64,000 bases of DNA, taken from assembly GCF_016806065.1 (NCBI RefSeq), contig NZ_CP032405.1, positions 248,001 to 312,000 of the forward strand, given 5' to 3'. Numbering within the stretch: the stretch's first letter is position 1; every line of letters starts with the position of its first letter. The position numbers and the translations under genes are program-made. The stretch comes from Rhizobium rosettiformans. Lineage in GTDB: Bacteria; Pseudomonadota; Alphaproteobacteria; Rhizobiales; Rhizobiaceae. The notes beneath the pieces were generated by a model. The model saw only the letters and a list, made by a program, of their open reading frames with translations, did no database searches and was not told the DNA's origin. Shown piece after piece: positions 9,877-18,543 of the stretch.

Positions 9877-10407
9877 TCAATCACTGTCATCGTCGGCAGG
9901 ATCGGCAGACCGGATGCCACCCTGACCCGACAGATTGCCCTCGATGACCGCCAGCAGCTTGACCAGGATCTTCACTTCCTTGCCCGTCAGACCCTGGATG
10001 GCATAGGCCTCGCAGGCTTCCGTAACCGCTGCGATCCTGGCGACACTGCCGCGCCCCTCGTCGGTCAGATAGACTTTGGTCAGGCGCCCGTCCCGATCAT
10101 CGGTACGGCGCATGACAAAACCCTGCGCCTCCATCCGACCGATCGTGCGGGTCATGGTCGGCGCCTTGACGCCGAGCTGATGGGCCAGCGCACCTGGCGT
10201 CTGGCCATCTTCCTGCGCGAGAAGTTGCACCACGCCATCTTGGCCCGGATAGAGCCCGCTTTCGGCAAGCCCGTGTGAGAGGCGGGTTCGCAAGGCACGC
10301 GCAACCTGGGTCACAGCGCCGCTCAGCACACCCGAAGCCGGCGGCTCCTTCTTCTTGCCCTTCTTCTTTTCACCGCGGTCCTTGTCGGCCTTGTCCTTTT
10401 TCGCCAT
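9877..10407 (-). CDS. MarR-family transcriptional regulator with a Lys-rich N-terminus
   Basis: The 176-residue protein has a winged helix of MarR type: LAQEDGQTPGALAHQLGVKA for the helix-turn-helix, TMTRTIGRMEAQGFVMR for the recognition helix and DDRDGRLTKVYLTDEGR for the wing. The first 25 residues are unusually Lys/Glu rich (KKDKADK, EKKKGKKKE). The ATG at 10407, preceded by GGGGAGA, is chosen over one 20 codons upstream. It is divergent from the creatininase-family gene, whose expression it may control; the shared spacer is about 90 bases. Confidence 0.85.
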   Translation of the reverse strand: MAKKDKADKDRGEKKKGKKKEPPASGVLSGAVTQVARALRTRLSHGLAESGLYPGQDGVVQLLAQEDGQTPGALAHQLGVKAPTMTRTIGRMEAQGFVMRRTDDRDGRLTKVYLTDEGRGSVARIAAVTEACEAYAIQGLTGKEVKILVKLLAVIEGNLSGQGGIRSADPADDDSD

Positions 10408-10496
10408 GACTCTCCCCGGTCGACAAACGCTGCGGCCCTCACTGCAATCCGCCGCGACGGCTGCCATGCATAACGAAGATGATGAGGTTAGACCAG

Positions 10497-11294
10497 ATGG
10501 CGAAACCCGCCCTATCGTTCGCGGAGAATGATCCCAGCCTGCGCGCCGATGACCGGCGCGACTGGATTGCCGTCCTGCCGCTCGGCGCGCATGAGCAGCA
10601 CGGCCCTCACCTGCCCTTCGAGACCGACACGATCATTGCTGATGGCATCATGCGCCGCGTCGCCGGTACGCTGCCGTCCCATCTGCCCGTCACCATTCTG
10701 CCGGCAGAGCCCGTAGGCTATTCGATCGAACATATGGATGTAAACGGCAGCCGGTCGCTCACCTACGACGAGGCGATCAACCGCTGGCTCGGCATCGCCG
10801 AAGACCTGAACCGCCAAGGCATTCGCAAGCTGGTGCTGATGAACGCCCATGGCGGCAATTCCCCGCTGCTTACGATTGTCGCAACCGAAGCACGAGTGCG
10901 CTTCAACATGCTGGTGGTCGCCACCAGCTGGACGCGCTTCGGCCAGCCAGAGGGCTGGATAACGCCTGAAGCGAAGGCAATCGACATCCACGGCGGCGAC
11001 ATCGAGACATCCGTCATGCTGGCGCTGGCGCCGGATCGGGTCGACATGGCCAAGGCGCGGGCATTCCCGTCGCGCCAGTCAGACTTTGCCGCCCGCTTCA
11101 ATCACCTGCTCGCCTACGGCCCTCATGCCTTCGGCTGGAAGATGTCAGACCTCAACCCTGAAGGCGTGGCCGGCAATGCGGCGGCGGCGACGGCAGAGAG
11201 GGGGGAGAAGCTGCTCGCGCATGCGGTCGCGGGCCTTCTGGAGTTGCTGGAGGACGTGCACAGGTTCGACGTCTCAGACCTAGATACAGCTTGA
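10497..11294 (+). CDS. Creatininase-family amidohydrolase
   Basis: The product (265 residues from this start) has the metal-binding motifs of the creatininase fold: PLGAHEQHGPHLPFETD, NAHGGN and IDIHGGDIETS, which supply Glu, His and Asp ligands for two divalent metals. The family includes creatinine amidohydrolase and enzymes opening formamide or amide bonds in cofactor pathways; the true substrate is unknown. The ATG at 10497 follows GAGG at a workable distance; ATGs at 10479 and 10482 are possible alternatives. It stands divergent from the MarR gene and upstream of cobW-like, with a separate leader. Confidence 0.82.
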   Translation: MAKPALSFAENDPSLRADDRRDWIAVLPLGAHEQHGPHLPFETDTIIADGIMRRVAGTLPSHLPVTILPAEPVGYSIEHMDVNGSRSLTYDEAINRWLGIAEDLNRQGIRKLVLMNAHGGNSPLLTIVATEARVRFNMLVVATSWTRFGQPEGWITPEAKAIDIHGGDIETSVMLALAPDRVDMAKARAFPSRQSDFAARFNHLLAYGPHAFGWKMSDLNPEGVAGNAAAATAERGEKLLAHAVAGLLELLEDVHRFDVSDLDTA

Positions 11295-11387
11295 CGAAAG
11301 CCTTTGAACTGGCAAAGCGGAACGCCTATATGGGGGTAACACCATTACAGCCGCACCGCCCGGCACCCCCTGACACCAGAGGCTTTC

Positions 11388-12506
11388 ATGACCGAAGCAT
11401 CCGTAAAACCGACACCCGTCACCGTGCTCACCGGCTATCTCGGCGCCGGCAAGACGACGCTGCTCAATCGCATCCTCTCCGAAAACCACGGCAAGAAATA
11501 CGCCGTCATCGTCAACGAATTCGGCGAGATCGGCATCGACAACGATCTGATCGTCGAGTCGGACGAAGAAATCTACGAAATGAACAACGGCTGCGTCTGC
11601 TGCACCGTGCGCGGCGACCTGATCCGCGTGGTGGAAGGCCTGATGCGCCGCCCCGGCCGCTTCGACGGAATCATCGTCGAGACGACGGGTCTCGCCGATC
11701 CGGTTCCCGTCGCCCAGACCTTCTTTATGGACGACGACGTTCGTTCCAAGACGGAGCTCGATGCCGTGGTCGCTCTGGTCGACGCAAAGCATCTGCCGCT
11801 GCGCCTGAAGGACAGCCGCGAAGCCGAAGACCAGATCGCCTTTGCCGACGTCGTCGTCATCAACAAGGCCGATCTCGTCACCCATGACGAACTGCACCAG
11901 ATCGAGCACATCGTGCGCGCGATCAATCCCTCGGCTCGCATCTACTCAACCACCCGCTCCGGCGTCGATCTCGCCAAGGTGTTAGATCAGGGCGCCTTCA
12001 ATCTCGAGCGCGCGCTGGAAAACGATCCGCATTTCCTCGACCATGACGACCCGGACCATGTCTGCGGCCCGGATTGCGACCACGATCATCACCACCACGG
12101 TCATGACCATCATGACCATGATCACGGGCATGATCACCACCATCACGACCACGGTCATGGCCATCACCACCATGACCATAACGCCCCATCGGCGATCCAC
12201 GATGTGACAGTGACATCCGTTTCGCTGCGCGGCGGCGAGATGAACCCGGACCGCTTCTTCCCCTGGATCCAGAAGGTGACCCAGACGCAAGGCCCGAACA
12301 TCCTGCGCCTGAAAGGCATCATCGCCTTCAAGGGTGACGAGGAGCGTTATGTCGTTCAGGGCGTGCACATGATTGTCGAGGGCGATCACCAGCGTCCGTG
12401 GAAGGATGGCGAGAAGCGCGAGAGCCGCCTTGTCTTCATCGGTCGCGAACTCGACCGCGAGAAGCTGGAAGCCAGCTTCAAGGCCTGCGAAGCCACCTCT
12501 GCCTGA
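11388..12506 (+). CDS. CobW/COG0523 metal-chaperone GTPase with a His-rich linker
   Basis: The 372-residue cytosolic GTPase has a P-loop GYLGAGKTT (16-24), the metal-binding GCVCC motif (68-72), NKAD for guanine recognition, and a C-terminal CobW domain. Between the domains, around residues 215-262, is a run dominated by His and Asp, far denser than in standard CobW, suited to binding zinc, nickel or cobalt. COG0523 proteins deliver metals to target enzymes. The WD40 gene starts 61 bases downstream, likely in the same transcript. A GTAA-N5-TTAC dyad at about 11336-11348 lies in the leader; whether it is a Zur site cannot be told. Confidence 0.9.
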   Translation: MTEASVKPTPVTVLTGYLGAGKTTLLNRILSENHGKKYAVIVNEFGEIGIDNDLIVESDEEIYEMNNGCVCCTVRGDLIRVVEGLMRRPGRFDGIIVETTGLADPVPVAQTFFMDDDVRSKTELDAVVALVDAKHLPLRLKDSREAEDQIAFADVVVINKADLVTHDELHQIEHIVRAINPSARIYSTTRSGVDLAKVLDQGAFNLERALENDPHFLDHDDPDHVCGPDCDHDHHHHGHDHHDHDHGHDHHHHDHGHGHHHHDHNAPSAIHDVTVTSVSLRGGEMNPDRFFPWIQKVTQTQGPNILRLKGIIAFKGDEERYVVQGVHMIVEGDHQRPWKDGEKRESRLVFIGRELDREKLEASFKACEATSA

Positions 12507-12567
12507 GCGGGGTATTCCCGCCCCGCCGCCTGACCGAACCGTTCTGCCTGAAAGAAAGCCTGTCCGT

Positions 12568-13554
12568 ATGCCCACAGTCGCACCGCTCGATATCGATGGT
12601 CACGTTGTCTCGACCCATTTTCTCGGTGACATCCCGGTCTTCGCTGCGGCGAGCGGTGCCATTCATCGGCTGGACGGTGGCGAGAAGGTAACGGAGGCGA
12701 ATGCAGGGCTGCTGACCTGCGTCAAGGATCCGGCAAGCCAGACCCTGCTCACCGGTGGCGAGGACGGCCGCGTGCTCCGCATCGCCCATGACGGCACGGT
12801 CACCGAACTTGCCCATGTGCCGCGCAAGTGGATCTCGGTCGTCGCACCCGGTCCGCAAGGCGCCGTCGCCTATGCCCATGGCAAGTCGGCCTTCGTGCGT
12901 CTTGCCGATGGCACGACGAAGGAATTCACCGAGGAACGCACCGTCGAGGCGGTGGATTTCGCGCCCAAGGGCCTGCGCATCGCTGTCGCACGCTACAATG
13001 GTGTCACGCTGCACTGGGTCGGAACGGCAGGCGCGCCTGTTGATCTCGACTGGAAGGGCGCCCATACCGGCGTCACCTTCTCGCCCGACGGTCGCTTCGT
13101 CGTCACCATGATGCAGGAAAGCGCACTGCATGGCTGGAAGCTCGACGGCAAGGCCGCAGACACCCGTCATATGCGGATGACCGGCTATCCCGCCAAGGTC
13201 AAATCCCTTTCCTGGTCACCGAAGGGCAAGTGGCTCGCCTCGTCAGGCGCACCGGCCGCTATCGTCTGGCCGTTCTCCGGCAAGGATGGCCCGATGGGCA
13301 AGGCTCCGCTCGAACTCGGCACCCGCGCCAACATTCTCGTGACCCAGGTCGCCTTCCACCCGATCGAAGAAGTTCTGGCGATCGGGTTCATCGACGGCAT
13401 GATCCTCGCCGTGCGCATCGCCGATGGCAAGGAGGCGCTATTGCGTCGTCCCGGCAAGGGTGCAGTGACCTCGCTTGCCTGGAGCAGCACAGGTAAACTC
13501 CTCGCCTTCGCTTCCGAGGCGGGGGATTGTGGCGTCGTCGACATCACCGGCTGA
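12568..13554 (+). CDS. WD40-repeat beta-propeller protein
   Basis: The 328-residue protein is made of repeated beta-propeller blades: TCVKDPASQTLLTGGEDGRV, VDFAPKGLRIAVARYNG, GVTFSPDGRFVVTMMQES, SLSWSPKGKWLASSGAPA, VAFHPIEEVLAIGF and SLAWSSTGKLLAFASEAG. No signal peptide is seen, so it is probably cytosolic and a protein-binding scaffold. The chosen ATG lies 61 bases after the GTPase; the longer open frame overlaps that gene and is not credible. Tight coupling with a CobW GTPase suggests it serves as partner in metal delivery, which is an inference from position only. Confidence 0.8.
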   Translation: MPTVAPLDIDGHVVSTHFLGDIPVFAAASGAIHRLDGGEKVTEANAGLLTCVKDPASQTLLTGGEDGRVLRIAHDGTVTELAHVPRKWISVVAPGPQGAVAYAHGKSAFVRLADGTTKEFTEERTVEAVDFAPKGLRIAVARYNGVTLHWVGTAGAPVDLDWKGAHTGVTFSPDGRFVVTMMQESALHGWKLDGKAADTRHMRMTGYPAKVKSLSWSPKGKWLASSGAPAAIVWPFSGKDGPMGKAPLELGTRANILVTQVAFHPIEEVLAIGFIDGMILAVRIADGKEALLRRPGKGAVTSLAWSSTGKLLAFASEAGDCGVVDITG

Positions 13555-13626
13555 TTGCCGAGACAACACCTCAAAGCGCTTTAGTTGCGTGTAGGCGCGG
13601 GAAAAATCCCGCTCAGCGGTAAAGTT

Positions 13627-13673
13627 TGCGAAAATTCGCACTATACCGTTCACCATGTGCTTACCTTAACCAT
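13627..13673. promoter_or_regulatory. Candidate control sites upstream of the chemoreceptor
   Basis: TGCGAA-AA-TTCGCA (13627-13640) is a perfect dyad. A little further, TTAACCAT (13666-13673) matches the short CtrA-type motif known in Caulobacter and rhizobia, where CtrA controls motility genes. The rest of 13555-13850 holds no gene that I can support; it is probably the promoter and long leader of the chemoreceptor. Confidence 0.3.
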
Positions 13674-13850
13674 GCGGTAGTAATTGCCTCCCTATTTTCG
13701 GGGAGGACGAGCGAGAGACAACAAAGCCGCGTCTCGTCTGACTGCAATAATTCTCCGCAGCCCATCCCAATTTCCTCTTCAACCACGGCATCCTGCCGAG
13801 GCGCAGACGCATGCGCCTGTCCGGCGGGCGGATTTGCAAACGGACGCAAC

Positions 13851-15686
13851 ATGACACTCAACCTCAAAATCGTGGTGACGGCAGCGGGTCTCGCTCTTGC
13901 CGCCGGCATCGTCGCCGTCGCAGGAGTGGGCGCACAAACGCTGCAGACGCTCAAGGTCAATGGTCCGATCTATAAAGAGATCGTCGACGGCAAGGACCTG
14001 ATCGCCGACATCCTTCCCCCGCCGCTGTACCTGATCGAATCCTACGCGCTTGCCAACGAGGTCTTCGTTCATCCCGACACTGCAGCGGTCAACGTGCCAC
14101 GCTTCGACCTGCTGAAGGCGCTCTACGACGAGCGACGCGAATACTGGAAGAACTCCACCCTGCCAGACGTACTGCGCGCAAAGCTTTACGACGAAGTCAT
14201 CGCCAAGGGCGATCGCTACTGGAGCACGCTTCAAAACGACCTGAAGCCCGCTCTTTCGGCTGCCGATGGCAGCGCTGTCACGCCGATCCTGTCGAAACTC
14301 AAGGTCGAGTTCCACGATCACGAGACCTCCGTAAACCAGCTCGTGACAATGGCGAGCGATTACCTCGTCAGTCGCGAATCCTATGCGGCCGCAGAAACGT
14401 CCAGCCGTGAGCTTCTCCTGCTGACGCTCGGCCTGCTGCTCATCACGACCGCGCTCGGCAGCGTCTACTTCATTCACCGCCGCGCGCTGAAGCCGCTCGG
14501 CGAAATCACCGAGTTTATGACGAATATGGCAGGAGGCGATTTCTCCGCCACCGTTCCCCATGCACATCGCAAGGACGAGATCGGTCACATCGCGGTAGCC
14601 GTTGAGGTCTTCCGTCAGGCTGGCCTCGAAAATCAGCGCTTGCAGTCCGAAACTGAAACGGCACGCGCCGAGGTAGACCGCGAGCGGGCTCTTCGTGACA
14701 AGGATAGGGCGATTGAGGCGGAAGCCCTTCGCTTCGTCATCGAGGCCTTGGGAGCCGGCTTGCATCGCCTTGCGGAATGCAACATCCGCATGACCCTGGA
14801 CGAAGCCTTCGACAAGCGATTCGAACCGCTGCGCCACGACTTCAATCATTCGATCGCAACCTTCCAGACGACCCTGGAAAAAGTCATGGAGGAGACCCGT
14901 CGCCTGCTGGAAAACAGCCAGGAAATGCGGGAGGCGTCCAGCAATCTCGCAAATCGTACGGAGCAGCAGGCAGCAGCTCTCGAGCAGACGTCAGCAGCCC
15001 TCGAACAGGTCACGGCCACGGTAAGGCTTTCGGCCCAGCGTACCAGCGATACGCGTGAGCTCGTGAAAGAAGCGAAAAACTGTGCCGTAGCATCGGGAGA
15101 TGTGGTTCGCTCCGCCGTGTCTGCCATGGAGCGGATTGAAACCGCGTCTTCCGAGATCGGCCAGATCATCGGCGTGATCGACGAGATCGCCTTCCAGACC
15201 AACTTGTTGGCCCTGAACGCCGGTGTCGAGGCCGCGCGCGCAGGCGAAGCCGGCAAGGGCTTCGCGGTCGTCGCCCAGGAGGTCCGGGAATTGGCGCAGC
15301 GCTCGGCAAACGCTGCACGCGACATCAAGGGGCTGATCCAGAAGTCGAGCGTCGAAGTGTCTTCCGGTGTCGAGCTGGTCGGCGAAACCGGCCACGCACT
15401 CGACCAGATCGGCGATTTCGTCAGCCGGATCGACACCAATGTCGATGCGATCGCAACGGCAGCCCGGGAACAAGCAACCGGTCTTCAGGAGATCAGTCAA
15501 GCCATCAACAGCATCGACCAGATGACGCAGCAGAATGCCGCCATGGTCGAGGAAACCACAGCCATCGGTCATACTCTGGCAGAAGGCGCGATGTTGTTGA
15601 CGACCCTGGTCAACAGGTTCGAACTCAATCGCCGCTCGGAGATCCGCGAAGGCAACTCAAAGACTATCGAGCATCGGGCCGCGTAA
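13851..15686 (+). CDS. Methyl-accepting chemotaxis protein
   Basis: The 611-residue receptor has a first membrane helix (about 5-28), a periplasmic helical sensor (about 30-180), a second helix (LLLLTLGLLLITTALGSVYF), a HAMP linker (PLGEITEFMTNMAGGDFSA onward), and a long cytoplasmic coiled coil. The signalling tip, which contacts CheA and CheW, reads IDEIAFQTNLLALNAGVEAA. There is no C-terminal NWETF-type pentapeptide for CheR tethering. I start at the ATG before the hydrophobic helix; the frame stays open 75 codons upstream, but that part is not protein-like. The ligand is unknown. No other chemotaxis gene is nearby. Confidence 0.9.
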   Translation: MTLNLKIVVTAAGLALAAGIVAVAGVGAQTLQTLKVNGPIYKEIVDGKDLIADILPPPLYLIESYALANEVFVHPDTAAVNVPRFDLLKALYDERREYWKNSTLPDVLRAKLYDEVIAKGDRYWSTLQNDLKPALSAADGSAVTPILSKLKVEFHDHETSVNQLVTMASDYLVSRESYAAAETSSRELLLLTLGLLLITTALGSVYFIHRRALKPLGEITEFMTNMAGGDFSATVPHAHRKDEIGHIAVAVEVFRQAGLENQRLQSETETARAEVDRERALRDKDRAIEAEALRFVIEALGAGLHRLAECNIRMTLDEAFDKRFEPLRHDFNHSIATFQTTLEKVMEETRRLLENSQEMREASSNLANRTEQQAAALEQTSAALEQVTATVRLSAQRTSDTRELVKEAKNCAVASGDVVRSAVSAMERIETASSEIGQIIGVIDEIAFQTNLLALNAGVEAARAGEAGKGFAVVAQEVRELAQRSANAARDIKGLIQKSSVEVSSGVELVGETGHALDQIGDFVSRIDTNVDAIATAAREQATGLQEISQAINSIDQMTQQNAAMVEETTAIGHTLAEGAMLLTTLVNRFELNRRSEIREGNSKTIEHRAA

Positions 15687-15712
15687 GTCGGCGAGGTCCC
15701 ACCCCAACAAGA

Positions 15713-15746
15713 AACGCCCGGCCATCCAAAGGGATGGCCGGGCGCT
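15713..15746 (-). terminator. Hairpin terminator between chemoreceptor and porin
   Basis: CGCCCGGCCATCC (15715-15727) pairs perfectly with GGATGGCCGGGCG (15732-15744) around four bases. On the minus strand it is followed by TTTCTT, so it serves mainly the porin gene. Confidence 0.8.
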
Positions 15747-15767
15747 TCGTTCGAACGATCAGGCTGA

Positions 15768-16400
15768 TCAGAACTTGACAGCGAGACCGACGTTAACCGT
15801 GTGCTGGTTGAAGTCGACGTCCGTGCCACCGAGGTTGCCAGAGCCGAAGTCGTTGTAACGGTACTCGACGCGGGTGAACATGCGGTCGGTCAGGGCGTAG
15901 TCAACGCCACCACCGATGGTCCAGCCATGCAGCGTGTCGTCGAAGCTGCCAGCTGCGGTGTTGCCTTCGATGTTCGTGCCCGTGTAACCACCAGCTACGT
16001 AAAGCAGCGCGCGGTCCATGGCATAACCCATGCGGGCGCGAGCCGACCAGTTCAGACCGGATTCGAAATCGCCAACGCCGGCAACAGTTTCGTCGTTCCA
16101 GTCGTAGTTGAGGTCGCCTTCGAGACCAACAACGAGCTGGTTGCCGAGATCCCAGTTGTAGCCAACGAAGCCGCCGAAGCGAGCGCCGTCGAAGCTGGCG
16201 TCGATACCTGCAGTTTCGCCGTCACCCCAGCCGTAGCCGGTCAGGATACCTGCATAGCCACCTGCCCAGGAAAACTGCGGCGCGGTTTCAATGGCAGCCA
16301 TCGGCGGTTCAGCCGGAGCTTCGTAGATGGCGTCAGCCGCGAAAGCCGAGGTCGAAATCGCCAGAGCGGCGGCAGATCCGAGAAGGATGCTCTTCATCAT
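15768..16400 (-). CDS. Outer membrane beta-barrel protein, Omp25/RopB-like
   Basis: The 210-residue protein has a Sec signal peptide (MMKSILLGSAAALAISTSAF, cleaved after AFA), then an eight-stranded barrel of the Omp25/Omp31/RopB type common in Rhizobiales: FSWAGGYAGILTGYGWG, YNWDLGNQLVVGLEGDLNY, RARMGYAMDRALLYVAGGY, GWTIGGGVDYALTDRMF and a final strand ending in VGLAVKF with the C-terminal Phe. CAGGAG precedes the start. A close paralogue lies divergent at 16794. The function is structural or surface-related rather than enzymatic. Confidence 0.88.
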   Translation of the reverse strand: MMKSILLGSAAALAISTSAFAADAIYEAPAEPPMAAIETAPQFSWAGGYAGILTGYGWGDGETAGIDASFDGARFGGFVGYNWDLGNQLVVGLEGDLNYDWNDETVAGVGDFESGLNWSARARMGYAMDRALLYVAGGYTGTNIEGNTAAGSFDDTLHGWTIGGGVDYALTDRMFTRVEYRYNDFGSGNLGGTDVDFNQHTVNVGLAVKF

Positions 16401-16793
16401 GTTTTTAACTCCTGTGTTACAAGGTCGCTTATAACGCCATCTCTGGTTAATGTATGTGATGATTATACAACATAACCACCTAAACCTATCCGGCGTATTT
16501 GTTCCCGCCCGTGCGAAATTTTTCGCGCCGGACCCCGCACCAAGAAGCGATGAGAGCGAAGATAGTTCCCGCTCGTGGCGGAAAAAAGGACAGCTCTTGT
16601 CAGGACTGCGTGAGGAGTGCGTGAGTTTTGCCACACCGGCTGCCGCAGAGCCCTTTGCGCACCAGGGCAAAAGCAACCGCACATCGCAATCTCCTGCGGT
16701 ACTATCGCAAAGTGACATGCAACACAGACGGTGGAGGCTGAGCGCGGTTATGAGGCGGGCTCTGAAATGACGCCTGTTTTATGGAGAAGGAAT
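16401..16793. other. Divergent intergenic region between two porin genes
   Basis: This 393-base region carries the promoters of both porin genes. The half next to the minus-strand gene is AT-rich (about 16430-16490) and probably holds its promoter and leader. I see no credible gene; the open frames crossing it are not protein-like. Confidence 0.4.
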
Positions 16794-17444
16794 ATGATGG
16801 TCAGAAAATCGTTCATCGCCGCCAGCATTCTTATGTCTGTGGCAAATCCCACATTCGCCGCAGACGCGGTGATGGGTGGCCCCGCCGAACCACCGGCCGC
16901 GGAGATCGTCCCAGCGCAGTTCTCATGGAGCGGTGGCTACGCTGGTATCCTGACCGGCTACGGATGGGCGGACGTGAAGCCGTCCGACCTGGAACTCAGC
17001 GCCGATGGTGCACGCGTTGGCGCGTTTGCGGGCTACAATTTTGAAATTGGCAACAACCTGTTCCTCGGTGCCGAAGCTGAACTGGCATACGACTGGAACC
17101 AAGACACGTCGATCGTCTCCGGCCAGACTTTCACGATATCGAGCGGACTGAGTGGAGCAGCGAGAGCGCGACTGGCTTACGGCGCAGATCGCGCTCTGTT
17201 CTATCTGGCCGGTGGTTACGCCGTAACCGAGCTGAATGGTGAGAGCAGTGTCATGGCAAAGCAAGACAAGACCATGCATGGCTGGACGGTCGGCGCTGGC
17301 GCTGACTACGCCGTCACGGACCGGATCATTACCCGGGTCGAATATCGCTACACCGACTTTGGTGACGTCACATTTCCGGGTGACACGGAAGCCGTCAGCC
17401 TGAAGCAGCACGCCGTGAACGTTGGCTTGGCGGTCAAGTTCTAA
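16794..17444 (+). CDS. Outer membrane beta-barrel protein, Omp25/RopB-like paralogue
   Basis: The 216-residue protein has a signal peptide ending PTFAA and the same barrel pattern as its neighbour: FSWSGGYAGILTGYGWAD, YNFEIGNNLFLGAEAELAYD, RARLAYGADRALFYLAGGY, GWTVGAGADYAVTDRIITR and the shared ending VNVGLAVKF. It is therefore a paralogue that arose by duplication and inversion or by an old divergent duplication. The ATG at 16794 follows AGAAGGAAT; the second ATG overlaps it. The extracellular loops differ most between the two copies. Confidence 0.87.
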   Translation: MMVRKSFIAASILMSVANPTFAADAVMGGPAEPPAAEIVPAQFSWSGGYAGILTGYGWADVKPSDLELSADGARVGAFAGYNFEIGNNLFLGAEAELAYDWNQDTSIVSGQTFTISSGLSGAARARLAYGADRALFYLAGGYAVTELNGESSVMAKQDKTMHGWTVGAGADYAVTDRIITRVEYRYTDFGDVTFPGDTEAVSLKQHAVNVGLAVKF

Positions 17445-17488
17445 GGACACACTGTCGCGGCCTGGCCTTCGCAGGAAAGGCAGGCACG

Positions 17489-17506
17489 GCTTCCGAGATC
17501 GGAAGC
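17489..17506 (+). terminator. Possible weak hairpin after the plus-strand porin
   Basis: GCTTCCGA and TCGGAAGC form a short perfect stem 45 bases after the stop. No T tract follows, so termination here is uncertain. Confidence 0.25.
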
Positions 17507-17525
17507 AGCATGCGTTTCATACATG

Positions 17526-17560
17526 GAAAGAAGGGCAATCGCATGTGCCGACTGCCCTTC
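17526..17560 (-). terminator. Terminator after ompW
   Basis: GAAGGGCA (17530-17537) pairs with TGCCCTTC (17553-17560), and on the minus strand a TTCTTTCC run follows. The loop is long, so it is of moderate strength. Confidence 0.5.
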
Positions 17561-17583
17561 CGTGCGCCTTAGACTGAAAGCCC

Positions 17584-18282
17584 TTAGAACCGATAGGTGA
17601 TACCCGCGCCGATCAGCCAGGGATCGAGCTTGGCCTTGCCGGAGTAGTTCGTGCCGCCAATGGTCGCATCGAAATCCGCCTTCAGGAACAGCTTCTTGAC
17701 GTCGAAGTTCACGCCCCAGTGCTCGTTGATCATGTAGTCGGCCCCCACCTGCAGCGCCGTGCCGAAGGTATTCTTGACGTCAAGGCTGCTCGCCGCATCG
17801 CCCTTCTGGCTGTAGAACATGGTATAGTTGACGCCGGCACCGACATAGGGCTTGAACGCGCCGAAATCGGTGAAGTGGTATTGCAACGTCAATGTCGGCG
17901 GCAGAAGCCAGGTCTTGCCGACCTTGCCCACGGCAGCCAGGCTCCCCTCCCCGTAGATGTTCGAATAGGTCGTGCCGAGGATCAGTTCGGCGGCGAAATT
18001 GTCGGTGAGGTAATAGGTGATGTCGAGTTCGGGGATCACGCTGTCACTGTAGGACAGATCCGATCCGGCAACGCCGTTCACGGACCCCGAATCATTCGTG
18101 ATCACGCCCAGACCACGCACGCGGACCTGCCAAGGGCTCGGCGCGGCAAACGCTTCGGTCGCCGCTTCCGGTGCCGAGTCCATGAGCGGCACCATGTCGG
18201 CCGCCGGGGCTGCGGCGGTCAGCAGCAGCAAAGTGGCGGTCGCGGCAAGAGCGCGGGTTGAGGCAGTCCGGACGGTGCTCAT
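17584..18282 (-). CDS. ompW: OmpW-family outer membrane protein
   Basis: The product of about 232 residues has a signal peptide (ALAATATLLLLTAAAPAAD) and an eight-stranded OmpW barrel: SPWQVRVRGLGVITND, VIPELDITYYLTDNFAAELI, LLPPTLTLQYHF, FKPYVGAGVNYTMFYS, INEHWGVNFDVKKLFLK and a C-terminal ITYRF. OmpW proteins form a hydrophobic channel in the outer membrane and in many proteobacteria are induced without oxygen. Two ATGs are adjacent; the second (18282) is better spaced from AAGGAG. An FNR-type box lies about 70 bases upstream. Confidence 0.9.
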   Translation of the reverse strand: MSTVRTASTRALAATATLLLLTAAAPAADMVPLMDSAPEAATEAFAAPSPWQVRVRGLGVITNDSGSVNGVAGSDLSYSDSVIPELDITYYLTDNFAAELILGTTYSNIYGEGSLAAVGKVGKTWLLPPTLTLQYHFTDFGAFKPYVGAGVNYTMFYSQKGDAASSLDVKNTFGTALQVGADYMINEHWGVNFDVKKLFLKADFDATIGGTNYSGKAKLDPWLIGAGITYRF

Positions 18283-18351
18283 CATTCTCTCCTTGAAACA
18301 GATACTGGCCTGAAGCCGGCGCCAGCTAGCAGCCCCGGAGAGAAAAGCCGC

Positions 18352-18365
18352 TTGAGGCAGATCAA
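18352..18365 (-). promoter_or_regulatory. FNR/FixK-type anaerobox upstream of ompW
   Basis: TTGAGGCAGATCAA matches the FNR/FixK consensus TTGAT-N4-ATCAA at nine of ten core positions. A site at -41.5 would put the transcript start near 18317 and leave a leader of about 35 bases, which is the geometry of class II activation. Confidence 0.6.
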
Positions 18366-18483
18366 TAGGTTAGCACTTGATTATAAAAAACAACGATCGC
18401 CTATGAAGCTGTGGTCAACGCGACACAGCCAGAGTTGACGATTGAAAAAGCAGCGTGCGTCCGGGCTCATGCCGGACAAAGGA

Positions 18484-18519
18484 AAGGGCCCGGCGCGAGC
18501 GAATCGCAGCCGGGCCCTT
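18484..18519 (-). terminator. Terminator after the GNAT gene
   Basis: AAGGGCCCGGC (18484-18494) pairs perfectly with GCCGGGCCCTT (18509-18519). On the minus strand a T-rich run follows. Confidence 0.75.
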
Positions 18520-18543
18520 CAGCGAGCATCTGGGAGCCTTCGA

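Noticed and set aside
11295..11387. Cobalamin riboswitch before the CobW gene
   Set aside because: The gap is only 93 bases, too short for that riboswitch, and no B12 box is seen.
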